NCBI RefSeq assembly: GCF_020554845.1
Contig: NZ_JAJCIA010000046.1
Coordinates: forward strand, 1-28,400
Reading direction: 5' to 3'
Source of the DNA: Blautia faecis
Lineage (GTDB): Bacteria; Bacillota; Clostridia; Lachnospirales; Lachnospiraceae
Length of the DNA: 28,400 bases
The translations under genes were made by a program, and so were the position numbers. Below, piece after piece: positions 1 through 7,625 of the stretch. Position 1 is the stretch's first letter; the number at the start of each line of letters is the position of its first letter. The notes under the pieces were generated by a model. That model had not been told where the DNA came from and did no database searches. It saw only the letters and a program-made list of their open reading frames with translations.

Positions 1-44
1 CTCCAAAGTAACAGATTTTTATATTTAATCTGTCTACTTTAGAG
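1..44. repeat. Imperfect inverted repeat at the left edge
   Basis: The first 44 bases fold into a long hairpin. CTC (1-3) pairs with GAG (42-44), AAAGTA (5-10) with TACTTT (35-40), and ACAGATT (11-17) with AATCTGT (27-33), leaving one mismatch, one bulge and a 9-nt AT loop. No T-run follows directly, so it is not a canonical terminator. It may be the end of a larger element cut by the window edge. Its role is unknown. Confidence 0.45.
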
Positions 45-145
45 GTATCATATCATTTCCTCATTACAGGATTTGGTTATTATATGGCTTATTTTATAAA
101 ACCAGTCAGAACATCCTCTGCCAGTTTTATATGCTGTTCGTTAAA

Positions 146-184
146 GCGTGTTTAAAAAGGCTTTCTGCTGCCTGCAGGCTGCGG
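146..184. repeat. Partial copy A of the dispersed intergenic repeat
   Basis: GCGTGTTTAAAAAGGCTTTC (from 146) matches one arm of the repeat seen complete at 9824-9914 and 24291-24450. The rest of the element is missing and is followed by the short palindrome GCCTGCAGGC (170-179). It lies directly downstream of the minus-strand small ORF that ends at 185. Read on the minus strand, the palindrome is followed after a few bases by a TTTTT run, so it could help to end that transcript. Confidence 0.5.
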
Positions 185-376
185 CTACTCTTCCTCGCTT
201 CCCAACCGGTGCGCTTCTTTATAAATTTCACAGGCACCCTGATTTACACATCTTTTATAGGCACAGTCCATAAAGGTAAGTATCCTTTTCCCATCTTTTT
301 CTTCGTATTCACAGCATACTGTCTGGCTGCTGTTACAGGTTCTGCAAAAACCTGAGATAAATTCTTCTGTTTCCAT
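185..376 (-). CDS. Small cysteine-rich hypothetical protein (63 aa)
   Basis: I do not recognise this family. The predicted 63-aa protein has six cysteines, spread over residues ~10-50 (a CxxC-like pair, an adjacent CC pair, and two later ones), and is otherwise acidic and charged. It has no signal peptide or membrane segment. A metal-binding or redox role is possible but unproven. Translation would start at ATG 376 with GAGAGG a few bases upstream, and the stop is TAG at 185. It begins 4 bp after the stop of the DUF1015 gene on the same strand, so the two are probably co-transcribed. The good ribosome-binding site and tight spacing are the main reasons to call it a gene; its short length keeps confidence moderate. 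Confidence 0.6.
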   Translation of the reverse strand: METEEFISGFCRTCNSSQTVCCEYEEKDGKRILTFMDCAYKRCVNQGACEIYKEAHRLGSEEE

Positions 377-380
377 TTTA

Positions 381-1628
381 TCATCCTCTCAGCTTATGCA
401 CAAAAATCCCGCTTCGCAGCTTCGGCTCAAACCAGGTGGATTTCGGCGGCATCAGCTTACTCTCATCTGCAATCTGCATCAGATCTTCCATAGAAGTGGG
501 ATAAAGCGCAAACGCAACGCCTCTGGTCTCATCTGCTATACCCTGAAGCTCTCTTAACTTATGACTTCCGCCTACAAACTTAATACGCTTGTCAGTCCTT
601 GGATCACCAATGCCAAGAACCGGACCTAAAACCACATCCTGAAGAATCTGGGAATCCAGCTGACCAACCACATCTTTTCCCTCATAAAGCTCCGGCTTCG
701 CTTTCAGAAGATACCAGAAACCATCAAGATACATACCAAAGCAATGCTTCTCCACTGGCTTTGCAGGAAAACCCGGAATAATCGTCATGTCGAAGTTCTC
801 CTTAATTTTCTCAAGGACATCTTCCACGCTCTGCCCATTCAGGTCCCTTACCACACGGTTATATGCCAGAATGGTAAGCTGGTCATATGGAAAAACAACG
901 GAAAGAAAATAGTTAAACGCTTCTTCCCCTGTATAATCCGGATTCTCCTGGCGTCGCTTCAGCCCCACTTTCACAGCAGAAGCAGCTCTGTGATGTCCGT
1001 CTGCAATATAAAGTGCAGGAATTTTCTCCATCTCAGCCTGGATCTGGCTGATTGCCTCGTCCTCATCGATCACCCATACACGGTGTGTGATCTCGTCCTC
1101 TTCAGTAAAATCATAGGCTGCTTTGTGCTCTTTTTTCCATTGCGCAAGAAGGGCAGTCAGAACATCTGTATAACGGCATGCAAGATAAATGGGGCCTGTG
1201 TTAGCATCACATACATCCACATGATTGATTCGGTCCAGCTCTTTATCTGATCTGGTAAGTTCATGCTTTTTCACCACATTATTCAGATAATCGTCAATAG
1301 AAGCGCAGCCTGCAATTCCAGTCTGAACTTTCCCCTTTCGTACCAATTCATATATGTAATAGCACGGCTTATGGTCCTGGACCAGAACGCCAGTCTCCTC
1401 CATCTTATGAAGGTTCTCTTTCGCCTTCTGATAAACCTTCGCATCATAAAGGTCCGTCTCTGCCGGCAGATCCATCTCCGCTCTGTCTACATGGAGAAAA
1501 GAATCCGGATTCTCTTTCCCAATGGCTGCTGCCTCTTCTCTATTCACTACGTCATATGGAAGGGCAGCTACTGCTGCTGCCTTTCCCTCTGTAGGTCTAA
1601 GTGCTTTAAATGCACGAAATACTGCCAT
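381..1628 (-). CDS. DUF1015 family protein (415 aa)
   Basis: This is a full-length member of the DUF1015 family, soluble proteins of unknown biochemical function common in Clostridia. Family marks are the N-terminal RPTEGKAAAVAALPYDVV stretch (residues ~11-28), KHELTR (121-126) and YIADGHHR (207-214), whose Asp-Gly-His-His suggests a metal or nucleotide site. In related genomes such genes often lie near serine biosynthesis genes; this is recalled, not seen here. Start ATG 1628 has AAAGGAG about 9 nt upstream. A well-formed promoter lies at 1753-1781, and a copy of the dispersed repeat (1648-1744) occupies nearly the whole 5' leader. It is divergent from ygeX, and I see no sign that it takes part in purine breakdown. 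Confidence 0.9.
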   Translation of the reverse strand: MAVFRAFKALRPTEGKAAAVAALPYDVVNREEAAAIGKENPDSFLHVDRAEMDLPAETDLYDAKVYQKAKENLHKMEETGVLVQDHKPCYYIYELVRKGKVQTGIAGCASIDDYLNNVVKKHELTRSDKELDRINHVDVCDANTGPIYLACRYTDVLTALLAQWKKEHKAAYDFTEEDEITHRVWVIDEDEAISQIQAEMEKIPALYIADGHHRAASAVKVGLKRRQENPDYTGEEAFNYFLSVVFPYDQLTILAYNRVVRDLNGQSVEDVLEKIKENFDMTIIPGFPAKPVEKHCFGMYLDGFWYLLKAKPELYEGKDVVGQLDSQILQDVVLGPVLGIGDPRTDKRIKFVGGSHKLRELQGIADETRGVAFALYPTSMEDLMQIADESKLMPPKSTWFEPKLRSGIFVHKLRG

Positions 1629-1647
1629 AAAATCTTGCTCCTTTCCC

Positions 1648-1744
1648 GGAGCGTGTTGAAAAAATCATTCCAGCGATCTGCACGCTCCATACATCCGGTT
1701 TGAAAGTATTTTCATCATTTTTCTTCGGCTTTTTTCAAATGCCA
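1648..1744. repeat. Copy B of the dispersed intergenic repeat
   Basis: The left arm begins GGAGCGTGTTGAAAAAATCA and continues with a CGATCTGCACG segment that matches the copy at 9824. The right end is GGCTTTTTTCAAATGCC, an inverted version of the arm. Total length is about 97 bp. It sits between the promoter at 1753-1781 and the DUF1015 start, so it is transcribed as 5' untranslated leader. Confidence 0.6.
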
Positions 1745-1752
1745 TACCTTAT

Positions 1753-1781
1753 ATTTTACCACAATCAGAAGGCTCTTGCAA
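1753..1781 (-). promoter_or_regulatory. Sigma-A promoter for the DUF1015 gene
   Basis: On the minus strand TTGCAA (1776-1781) and TAAAAT (1753-1758) are separated by exactly 17 bp. Transcription would begin near 1746, at the edge of repeat copy B. Confidence 0.6.
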
Positions 1782-1785
1782 TTAG

Positions 1786-1819
1786 GCTAAATATTTTTTG
1801 AGAAAGCTAAATTTTTTTG
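1786..1819 (+). promoter_or_regulatory. Direct repeat between divergent promoters
   Basis: GCTAAAT followed by an AT/T-rich run occurs at 1786-1792 and 1806-1812, spaced 20 bp (two helical turns). It lies between the DUF1015 promoter and the ygeX promoter and could bind a regulator on one face of the helix. There is no independent support. Confidence 0.25.
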
Positions 1820-1829
1820 TATTTTTCTA

Positions 1830-1857
1830 TTGCAAATTGATTTATTTATGTTATTAT
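1830..1857 (+). promoter_or_regulatory. Likely promoter of ygeX-ygeY
   Basis: TTGCAA (1830-1835) and TATTAT (1852-1857) are spaced 16 bp apart. This leaves a leader of about 60 nt to the ygeX start. Confidence 0.45.
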
Positions 1858-1927
1858 ACTTATAAGGAAAACAAAAATGTAGTTAAGATGTACTCTAATA
1901 ACTAAAACCACGAAGGAGGTTTTCACC

Positions 1928-3157
1928 ATGACAGACGGACTGAAATGGACGGTCAATCATGTTCCGGGATCTGATGATAAATTCCTGGACCTGATGTCCG
2001 AAGAAAACGTAACCAAAGCAAATGAATTCCACAAAAGTTTCCCCCAGTACTCCGTAACACCACTGCAGAAGCTTTCCGCTCTTGCTTCCTATCTTGGAGT
2101 AAAGGGCATCTACTGCAAAGATGAATCCTATCGTTTCGGATTAAACGCCTTTAAGGTTCTTGGAGGCTCTTATGCAATGGGACGTTACATAGCGAAGGAA
2201 CTCGGTCGCGATATCAGCCAGCTTCCTTACAATGTTCTCTCTTCTGATAAATTAAGAGAAGAATTCGGACAGGCTACTTTCTTCACTGCTACAGATGGAA
2301 ACCACGGCCGCGGCGTTGCATGGGCTGCTAAACGCCTTGGACAAAAAGCCGTAGTCAGAATGCCTAAAGGAACCACTAAGACACGTTTTGACAACATCGC
2401 CAAGGAAGGCGCCGAAGTAACCATCGAAGAAGTAAATTATGATGACTGCGTAAGAATGGCTGCCGCAGAAGCAGCTAAGACAGAACATGGCATCATCGTC
2501 CAGGATACTGCATGGGCCGGCTATGAGGAGATTCCATCCTGGATCATGCAGGGATACGGCACTCTGGTACTGGAAGCAGATAAACAGCTGAAGAAGAACG
2601 GCGTTGACCGCCCGACACACGTATTTGTACAGGCAGGTGTTGGTTCTCTGGCAGGTGCAGTTGTAGGATATTTTGCCCACAAATATAAAGAAAATCCTCC
2701 GGTAATGGTTGTCTGCGAAGCAAGTGCTGCCGACTGCCTCTATCGCTCTGCTGTTCAGGCCGATGGCAATCTGGTAAATGTAACCGGTGATCTTCAGACC
2801 ATTATGGCAGGTCTTGCATGCGGCGAGGGAAATACCATCGGATGGGACATCCTGAAGAATCATGTAACCGTCTTTGCGTCCTGCCCAGACTGGATGAGTG
2901 CCAAGGCAACACGTATTTATGCCAATCCTCTTGAAAACGATCCACACATCATATCTGGTGAATCCGGTTCTGTTCCGCTGGGGCTTGCATATACAGCGCT
3001 TCATGACGAAGATGCCAAAGATCTGAAAGAGGCCCTGAAGCTGGATGAGAATTCCAACATTCTGGTAATCTCCACAGAAGGTGATACAGATCCAGTTCGT
3101 TACCGTGAGATCGTATGGGATGGCTTATACGGAACAACCGAATCATTAAGCGAATAA
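1928..3157 (+). CDS. ygeX: Diaminopropionate ammonia-lyase (YgeX family)
   Basis: This cytosolic PLP enzyme of fold type II converts 2,3-diaminopropionate to pyruvate and two ammonia. The 409-aa length fits the family (E. coli YgeX about 398). The Schiff-base lysine is Lys76 in LNAFKVLGGSYA, matching the family SFK/AFK motif; the substrate loop TATDGNHGRGVAWAAK follows at ~122-137, and a glycine-rich phosphate-binding region lies near QAGVGSLAGAVVGYF. ATG 1928 is preceded by GAAGGAGG at optimal spacing. It is the first gene of a plus-strand unit, 50 bp before ygeY. In the E. coli cluster and in anaerobic urate degraders, ygeX is taken as the last step that delivers pyruvate; that role is known for the cluster and inferred here from context. 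Confidence 0.95.
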   Translation: MTDGLKWTVNHVPGSDDKFLDLMSEENVTKANEFHKSFPQYSVTPLQKLSALASYLGVKGIYCKDESYRFGLNAFKVLGGSYAMGRYIAKELGRDISQLPYNVLSSDKLREEFGQATFFTATDGNHGRGVAWAAKRLGQKAVVRMPKGTTKTRFDNIAKEGAEVTIEEVNYDDCVRMAAAEAAKTEHGIIVQDTAWAGYEEIPSWIMQGYGTLVLEADKQLKKNGVDRPTHVFVQAGVGSLAGAVVGYFAHKYKENPPVMVVCEASAADCLYRSAVQADGNLVNVTGDLQTIMAGLACGEGNTIGWDILKNHVTVFASCPDWMSAKATRIYANPLENDPHIISGESGSVPLGLAYTALHDEDAKDLKEALKLDENSNILVISTEGDTDPVRYREIVWDGLYGTTESLSE

Positions 3158-3207
3158 TTTTTTATAACAATATGATACTTTTTTACAAAAAACGGAGGTA
3201 AAAAGTT

Positions 3208-4518
3208 ATGAATTATAACAAAATCAAAGAAGCTGCACAGAATTATGAAGCAGATATGACCAAATTTCTTCGTGATCTGGTTCACTTTCCAGGCGAGAGC
3301 TGCGGTGAGAAGGATCATGTAATGCGTATTAAAGAAGAGATGGAGAAGCTTGGCTTTGATAAAGTTGAGATTGACCCAATGGGAAATATCCTTGGCTATA
3401 TGGGAACTGGAAGCACTCTCATCGGTTTTGACGGACATATTGATACTGTAGGTATCGGAAACAGAACCAACTGGGAATTCGATCCCTATAAAGGATTTGA
3501 GACTGAGACTGAGATCGGCGGACGTGGAACTTCTGATCAGATGGGTGGTATCGTATCTGCTGTTTACGGTGCTAAGATCATGAAAGATCTTGGTCTTCTT
3601 AATGACAAATATCAGGTTGTTGTTACAGGAACTGTTCAGGAAGAGGACTGCGATGGTCTTTGCTGGCAGTACATCATCAACGAAGACAAGGTTCGTCCGG
3701 AATTTGTTGTTTCCACAGAGCCTACAGACGGCGGTATCTACCGTGGACAGCGCGGACGTATGGAGATCCGTATTGATGTAAAAGGTGTTTCCTGCCATGG
3801 TTCTGCTCCTGAGCGTGGCGACAACGCAATCTATAAGATGGCTGACATCCTTCAGGATGTTCGTGCATTAAATGAAAATGATGCTGCAGATGAGACCGAG
3901 ATCAAAGGTCTTGTAAAAATGCTGGATAAGAAATATAACCCGGAATGGGAAGAAGCAAACTTCCTTGGAAGAGGTACGGTTACTACTTCTGAGATTTTCT
4001 TCACATCCCCAAGCCGTTGTGCAGTTGCCGACTCCTGTGCCGTTTCCCTTGACCGTCGTATGACAGCAGGTGAGACCTGGGAGAGCTGCCTGGATGAGAT
4101 CCGCGCACTTCCATCTGTCAAAAAGTATGGTGACGATGTTAAGGTTTCCATGTATGAGTACTCCCGTCCATCCTGGACAGAGCTGGTATATCCAATCGAG
4201 TGCTATTTTCCAACATGGGTAATCCCGAAGGATCACAAGGTTACTTCTGCTCTTGAGGAAGCTTACCACAATCTGTATGGCACAGAGCGTATGGGCAATG
4301 CTGAGACAGAAGCTATGAGAAAAGCCCGTCCTCTTACCGACAAGTGGACATTCTCTACCAACGGTGTTTCCATTATGGGACGTAACGGAATCCCATGCAT
4401 CGGATTTGGACCTGGCGCAGAGGCACAGGCTCACGCTCCAAACGAGAAAACATGGAAAGATGATCTGGTAAGATGTGCAGCTGTTTACGCAGCACTTCCT
4501 ACTGCTTACTGTAAATAA
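3208..4518 (+). CDS. ygeY: YgeY family M20 metallohydrolase
   Basis: This 436-aa member of the M20/ArgE-DapE dinuclear zinc hydrolases belongs to the YgeY subgroup that co-occurs with selenium-dependent hydroxylases. Metal ligands visible are His77 and Asp79 ([10 protein letters not shown]), Asp110 ([10 protein letters not shown]), the Glu pair at 145-146 (QEED), Glu171 (STEPTD), and a C-terminal His in AHAPNE. A dimerisation domain would occupy roughly residues 180-300. In the urate pathway it is thought to cleave the C-N bond that frees 2,3-diaminopropionate for YgeX, and its position 50 bp after ygeX supports this. The exact substrate cannot be read from sequence. GGAGG precedes ATG 3208. 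No terminator follows, and the next gene has its own candidate promoter. Confidence 0.93.
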   Translation: MNYNKIKEAAQNYEADMTKFLRDLVHFPGESCGEKDHVMRIKEEMEKLGFDKVEIDPMGNILGYMGTGSTLIGFDGHIDTVGIGNRTNWEFDPYKGFETETEIGGRGTSDQMGGIVSAVYGAKIMKDLGLLNDKYQVVVTGTVQEEDCDGLCWQYIINEDKVRPEFVVSTEPTDGGIYRGQRGRMEIRIDVKGVSCHGSAPERGDNAIYKMADILQDVRALNENDAADETEIKGLVKMLDKKYNPEWEEANFLGRGTVTTSEIFFTSPSRCAVADSCAVSLDRRMTAGETWESCLDEIRALPSVKKYGDDVKVSMYEYSRPSWTELVYPIECYFPTWVIPKDHKVTSALEEAYHNLYGTERMGNAETEAMRKARPLTDKWTFSTNGVSIMGRNGIPCIGFGPGAEAQAHAPNEKTWKDDLVRCAAVYAALPTAYCK

Positions 4519-4584
4519 TCCGGAAATATCTGTTTATCAGAACTACAGAAACTGTAAACGTTCCGCAAGCTGCACACCCTTGAA

Positions 4585-4610
4585 GCAGACAGCTGTTACA
4601 ATGTGTCTGC
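4585..4610 (+). other. Hairpin in the ygeY-ygeW gap
   Basis: GCAGACA (4585-4591) and TGTCTGC (4604-4610) pair perfectly over a 12-nt loop, and a small TACAG-AAA-CTGTA dyad lies just upstream. No U-run follows, so it is not a simple terminator. It may protect the 3' end of the ygeXY message or be regulatory. The rest of the 256-bp gap (4519-4774) is AT-rich and holds the candidate promoter below. Confidence 0.35.
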
Positions 4611-4678
4611 TCCATACCTCCACTTTATACATAGTACTTTTAACAAATAACCAGCACAGCGAAAATTAAGTATCTGCG

Positions 4679-4709
4679 ATATTGACGCAATATTGAAAAA
4701 TTATACAAA
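4679..4709 (+). promoter_or_regulatory. Candidate ygeW promoter with overlapping dyad
   Basis: TTGACG (4682-4687) and TACAAA (4704-4709) are 16 bp apart. The -35 box is embedded in the dyad ATATTG-ACG-CAATAT (4679-4693), a natural place for a repressor to act. This suggests that ygeW can be transcribed separately from ygeXY. Confidence 0.4.
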
Positions 4710-4774
4710 TCAATATGACGGTTCCTTAATATTCTCTGTACCAGATAAATTTTATTTATATAAGGAGAAAATTC

Positions 4775-5968
4775 ATGAAAACATTACAGGATTACATCGA
4801 CAAGCTTAACAGCCTTAACTTCAAAGAAATGTACAACAACGACTTCTTCTGGACATGGGATAAAACAGACGAGGAACTGGAAGCTGTTTTCACAGTTGCT
4901 GACGCTCTCCGCTTCATGAGAGAGCACAATATCTCCACGAAAGTATTCGAGAGTGGTCTTGGAATCTCCATTTTCCGTGACAACTCCACACGTACCCGTT
5001 TCTCCTTCGCTTCTGCCTGCAACCTTCTTGGACTTGAGGTACAGGATCTGGACGAGAAGAAATCCCAGATTGCACACGGTGAGACCGTTCGTGAGACAGC
5101 CAACATGGTATCCTTCATGGCTGATGTAATCGGTATCCGTGATGATATGTACATTGGTAAGGGACATACTTATCAGAAAGATTTTATGGATGCTGTAACA
5201 GAAGGAAATAAAGATGGCATTCTTGAGCAGAGACCTACTCTTGTAAACCTTCAGTGTGACGTTGATCATCCTACCCAGTGTATGGCAGATATGCTTCACA
5301 TCATCCATGAATTTGGCGGTGTCGAGAATCTGAAAGGCAAAAAGCTTGCTATGACATGGGCTTACTCTCCTTCCTATGGTAAACCACTCTCCGTTCCACA
5401 GGGTGTCATCGGACTTATGACACGTTTCGGTATGGACGTTGTTCTGGCGCATCCGGAAGGATACGATGTAATGCCAGAGGTTGAGGAAATTGCTAAGAAA
5501 AATGCTGAGAAGTCCGGCGGTTCTTTCACAAAGACAAACAGCATGGAAGAAGCATTCAAAGATGCTGATATCGTTTATCCAAAGAGCTGGGCTCCATTTG
5601 CAGCAATGGAAAAACGTACCAATCTCTATGGTGAAGGCGACTTCGACGGAATCGATAAACTGGAGAAAGAGCTTCTTGCTCAGAACGCAGAGCACAAAGA
5701 CTGGGCTTGCACAGAAGAACTTATGAAGACTACCAAGGACGGCAAAGCGCTTTACCTGCACTGTCTGCCAGCTGATATTACAGGCGTAAGCTGTGAGACC
5801 GGTGAGGTTGATGCAAGCGTATTTGACCGTTACCGTATCCCGCTTTATAAAGAAGCAAGCTTCAAACCATATGTAATTGCAGCAATGATCATGCTCTCCA
5901 AATTTGAAAACCCACAGGATATCCTGAAAAAACTGGAAGTAAAGGCTGCTCCGAGAATTATGGAATAA
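4775..5968 (+). CDS. ygeW: Knotted carbamoyltransferase YgeW
   Basis: A 397-aa member of the aspartate/ornithine transcarbamylase superfamily, closest to the YgeW group of knotted carbamoyltransferases. Carbamoyl-phosphate binding is shown by STRTRFS (71-77) and DHPTQ (164-168), and the second domain by LHCLPAD (328-334). Its residues differ from classical OTCase and ATCase, and the true acceptor is not obvious. In this cluster it is thought to run in the phosphorolytic direction on a ureido intermediate, giving carbamoyl phosphate for the carbamate kinase that follows. GGAG precedes ATG 4775. A strong terminator begins 13 bp after the stop, so the transcript ends here. It is coded separately from ygeXY but in the same direction. 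Confidence 0.93.
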   Translation: MKTLQDYIDKLNSLNFKEMYNNDFFWTWDKTDEELEAVFTVADALRFMREHNISTKVFESGLGISIFRDNSTRTRFSFASACNLLGLEVQDLDEKKSQIAHGETVRETANMVSFMADVIGIRDDMYIGKGHTYQKDFMDAVTEGNKDGILEQRPTLVNLQCDVDHPTQCMADMLHIIHEFGGVENLKGKKLAMTWAYSPSYGKPLSVPQGVIGLMTRFGMDVVLAHPEGYDVMPEVEEIAKKNAEKSGGSFTKTNSMEEAFKDADIVYPKSWAPFAAMEKRTNLYGEGDFDGIDKLEKELLAQNAEHKDWACTEELMKTTKDGKALYLHCLPADITGVSCETGEVDASVFDRYRIPLYKEASFKPYVIAAMIMLSKFENPQDILKKLEVKAAPRIME

Positions 5969-5981
5969 TGCTTTTCAGGGG

Positions 5982-6007
5982 GGGCTGTAGGAATACAGCC
6001 CTTTTTT
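5982..6007 (+). terminator. Rho-independent terminator after ygeW
   Basis: GGGCTGT (5982-5988) pairs with ACAGCCC (5995-6001), followed directly by six T. It lies 13 bp after the ygeW stop. Confidence 0.9.
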
Positions 6008-6060
6008 GTTCTCATTTTTGATGGTATTTCTTATATTATATATGTTTTTCGTATAATAAA

Positions 6061-6091
6061 TTGTTATATTGCATATTTTTAATGATATAAT
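6061..6091 (+). promoter_or_regulatory. Extended -10 promoter for carbamate kinase
   Basis: TGATATAAT (6083-6091) is an extended -10 element. TTGTTA (6061-6066) is a possible but far -35 (19 bp). The transcript would start near 6098 and include repeat copy C in its leader. Confidence 0.5.
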
Positions 6092-6115
6092 TTATGAAGG
6101 TGAACTATTCAAAAC

Positions 6116-6180
6116 CAGAGCATATTTGAAAAGTGCTTTCCGTAAAATGTACGTCTCAATTTGTGGGAGTTTTTGCTCTG
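6116..6180. repeat. Copy C of the dispersed intergenic repeat
   Basis: A 65-bp copy bounded by the exact inverted ends CAGAGCA (6116-6122) and TGCTCTG (6174-6180). The interior (TTTGAAAAGTGCTTTCC, then TGTACGTCTCAATTTGTGGG) matches the second arm type of the copies at 23095 and 24291. It lies in the predicted 5' leader of the carbamate kinase gene. Confidence 0.7.
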
Positions 6181-6244
6181 TTTACTTATAATACTTTAAA
6201 TCGTTTTTATTACTTTCATAAATTCTTTCTCTAGGGAGGTTTCT

Positions 6245-7192
6245 ATGATATATAAAAGAAAACGTATCGTGGTTGCCCTTGGCGGCAACGCACTTGGAAA
6301 TACACTTTCAGAACAGATGATAGCAGTAAAATCTACTGCAAAGGCGCTCTGCGACCTTATTGAGGAAGGTCACCAGGTAGTTGTGGTTCACGGAAACGGA
6401 CCACAGGTAGGTATGATCAACAACGCTATGACTGCGCTTACCCACGAAGATCAGGCACAGCCAAACACTCCGCTTTCTGTCTGTGTAGCTATGAGCCAGG
6501 CTTACATTGGCTATGACCTTCAGAACGCACTCCGTGAAGAGCTTCGCAAACGTGGCTTCATGCGTACACCGGTTGTCACCGTTGTCACACAGGTTCGTGT
6601 CGATCCTGAGGATCCTGCATTTGAAAATCCAAGCAAACCAATTGGTAAATTCCTTACCAAGGAAGAAGCTGATTTCCAGGCAAAAGCCTACGGGCATGTT
6701 ATGAAAGAAGATGCAGGCCGCGGCTACCGCCGTGTGGTTGCTTCTCCCAAGCCAGTGGAAATCGTAGAGCAGGATGCCATCAACAGCCTTGTAGATGCCA
6801 ACAAGATCGTCATCTGCTGTGGCGGGGGTGGAATCCCCGTCACCTTAGAAAGCCACCATCTAAAAGGTGCCTCTGCTGTCATTGACAAAGACTTCGCAAG
6901 CTGTCTGCTCGCAAAGCAGCTGGATGCAGATATGCTGATCATTCTGACGGCTGTGGAAAAAGTTGCCGTTAATTTCGGCAAAGAAAATGAGGAATGGCTG
7001 GACGATCTTACGGTTTCCCAAGCCAGAAAATACATTGAAGAAGGTCAGTTTGCCGCTGGATCTATGCTGCCAAAGGTTCAGGCCTGCGTAGACTTCGCAA
7101 GCTCCGGCACCGGCCGCACAGCTATGATCACCCTGTTGGAAAAGGCCAAAGATGGTATTATGGGAAAGACGGGGACACAGATTCATTTATAA
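6245..7192 (+). CDS. arcC: Carbamate kinase (ArcC/YqeA type)
   Basis: This 315-aa cytosolic enzyme of the amino-acid-kinase fold interconverts carbamoyl phosphate plus ADP with ATP, ammonia and CO2. Seen are the N-terminal VVALGGNAL (residues 9-17), the HGNGPQVG loop (49-56), a CCGGGGIPV stretch in the middle and AGSMLPKV near the C-terminus, all typical of carbamate kinases. Length is normal. It corresponds in position to yqeA of the E. coli purine cluster, so its job here is probably ATP recovery from the carbamoyl group released via YgeW and not arginine fermentation: no arginine deiminase gene is present. GGGAGGT precedes ATG 6245. It forms its own unit, with a promoter at 6061-6091 and a terminator at 7264-7290. 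Confidence 0.95.
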   Translation: MIYKRKRIVVALGGNALGNTLSEQMIAVKSTAKALCDLIEEGHQVVVVHGNGPQVGMINNAMTALTHEDQAQPNTPLSVCVAMSQAYIGYDLQNALREELRKRGFMRTPVVTVVTQVRVDPEDPAFENPSKPIGKFLTKEEADFQAKAYGHVMKEDAGRGYRRVVASPKPVEIVEQDAINSLVDANKIVICCGGGGIPVTLESHHLKGASAVIDKDFASCLLAKQLDADMLIILTAVEKVAVNFGKENEEWLDDLTVSQARKYIEEGQFAAGSMLPKVQACVDFASSGTGRTAMITLLEKAKDGIMGKTGTQIHL

Positions 7193-7263
7193 GAAGTGTT
7201 TGGGACTGATAGAGTCACCAATAATAGAAATTTGACCTCAAAGGTCACTTAGATTACTTAGCA

Positions 7264-7290
7264 GGGTATGGTTTACACCATACCCTTTTT
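7264..7290 (+). terminator. Rho-independent terminator after carbamate kinase
   Basis: GGGTATGGT (7264-7272) pairs with ACCATACCC (7277-7285), followed by five T. A second small dyad, TGACCT-CAA-AGGTCA, lies upstream at 7233-7247. The site separates the plus-strand unit from the convergent BMC genes. Confidence 0.88.
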
Positions 7291-7296
7291 ATACGC

Positions 7297-7320
7297 CAGA
7301 GCATATTTGAAAAATCATTT
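7297..7320. repeat. Half copy D of the dispersed intergenic repeat
   Basis: CAGAGCATATTTGAAAAATC (from 7297) followed by ATTT is one arm of the repeat. It begins right after the kinase terminator and runs into the last codon and TGA stop (7315-7317) of the convergent BMC gene. No second arm is seen. Confidence 0.6.
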
Positions 7321-7602
7321 ATGATGTTTCTCTTCCTCTTCTTCCACCAGCCGCGATGTTTCTTCTGATGGTGCTGAAATCACGGCTGCTGCCACGATTT
7401 CGCAAGGCGGATTCTCTTTCACCGCATCTACAGCAGCTTTCACTGCCGCTACATCACCGCTTAAAAATACAGTTGCATGACCTCCGCACTTGGTATGCCA
7501 GGTACGGAATTCTACATCTGATGTTTTCAGCATCTGGTCAAGGACAACTACTGCATTGCAGCTTCCCAGAACCTCTACCAATCCTAATGCTCCATAAGAC
7601 AT
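7315..7602 (-). CDS. BMC-domain shell protein, hexamer type (95 aa)
   Basis: A single bacterial-microcompartment domain fills residues ~3-80: GALGLVEVLGSCNAVVVLDQ, then a strand-pore-strand region TKCGGHATVFLSGDVAAVKA, which aligns with the KIGSGLVTVMVRGDVGAVKA segment of PduA/EutM-type proteins. Such proteins form hexagonal shell tiles with a central pore. The pore loop carries Cys39 where most hexamers have a small residue, which could bind a metal or an Fe-S cluster as reported for some other shell proteins (inference). The C-terminus is a short Glu/His tail. AGGAGG precedes ATG 7602, 23 bp after the partner shell gene. The stop overlaps repeat copy D. The shell substrate is unknown; the neighbours suggest purine or carbamoyl metabolism. 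Confidence 0.88.
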   Translation of the reverse strand: MSYGALGLVEVLGSCNAVVVLDQMLKTSDVEFRTWHTKCGGHATVFLSGDVAAVKAAVDAVKENPPCEIVAAAVISAPSEETSRLVEEEEEKHHK

Positions 7603-7625
7603 CTTCTATTTCCTCCTGACATGTT

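Noticed and set aside
1928..7192. Encapsulation-peptide-like extensions on YgeX, YgeY, YgeW or carbamate kinase that would target them to a BMC
   Set aside because: All four have normal family lengths and no clear amphipathic terminal tail joined by a flexible linker.
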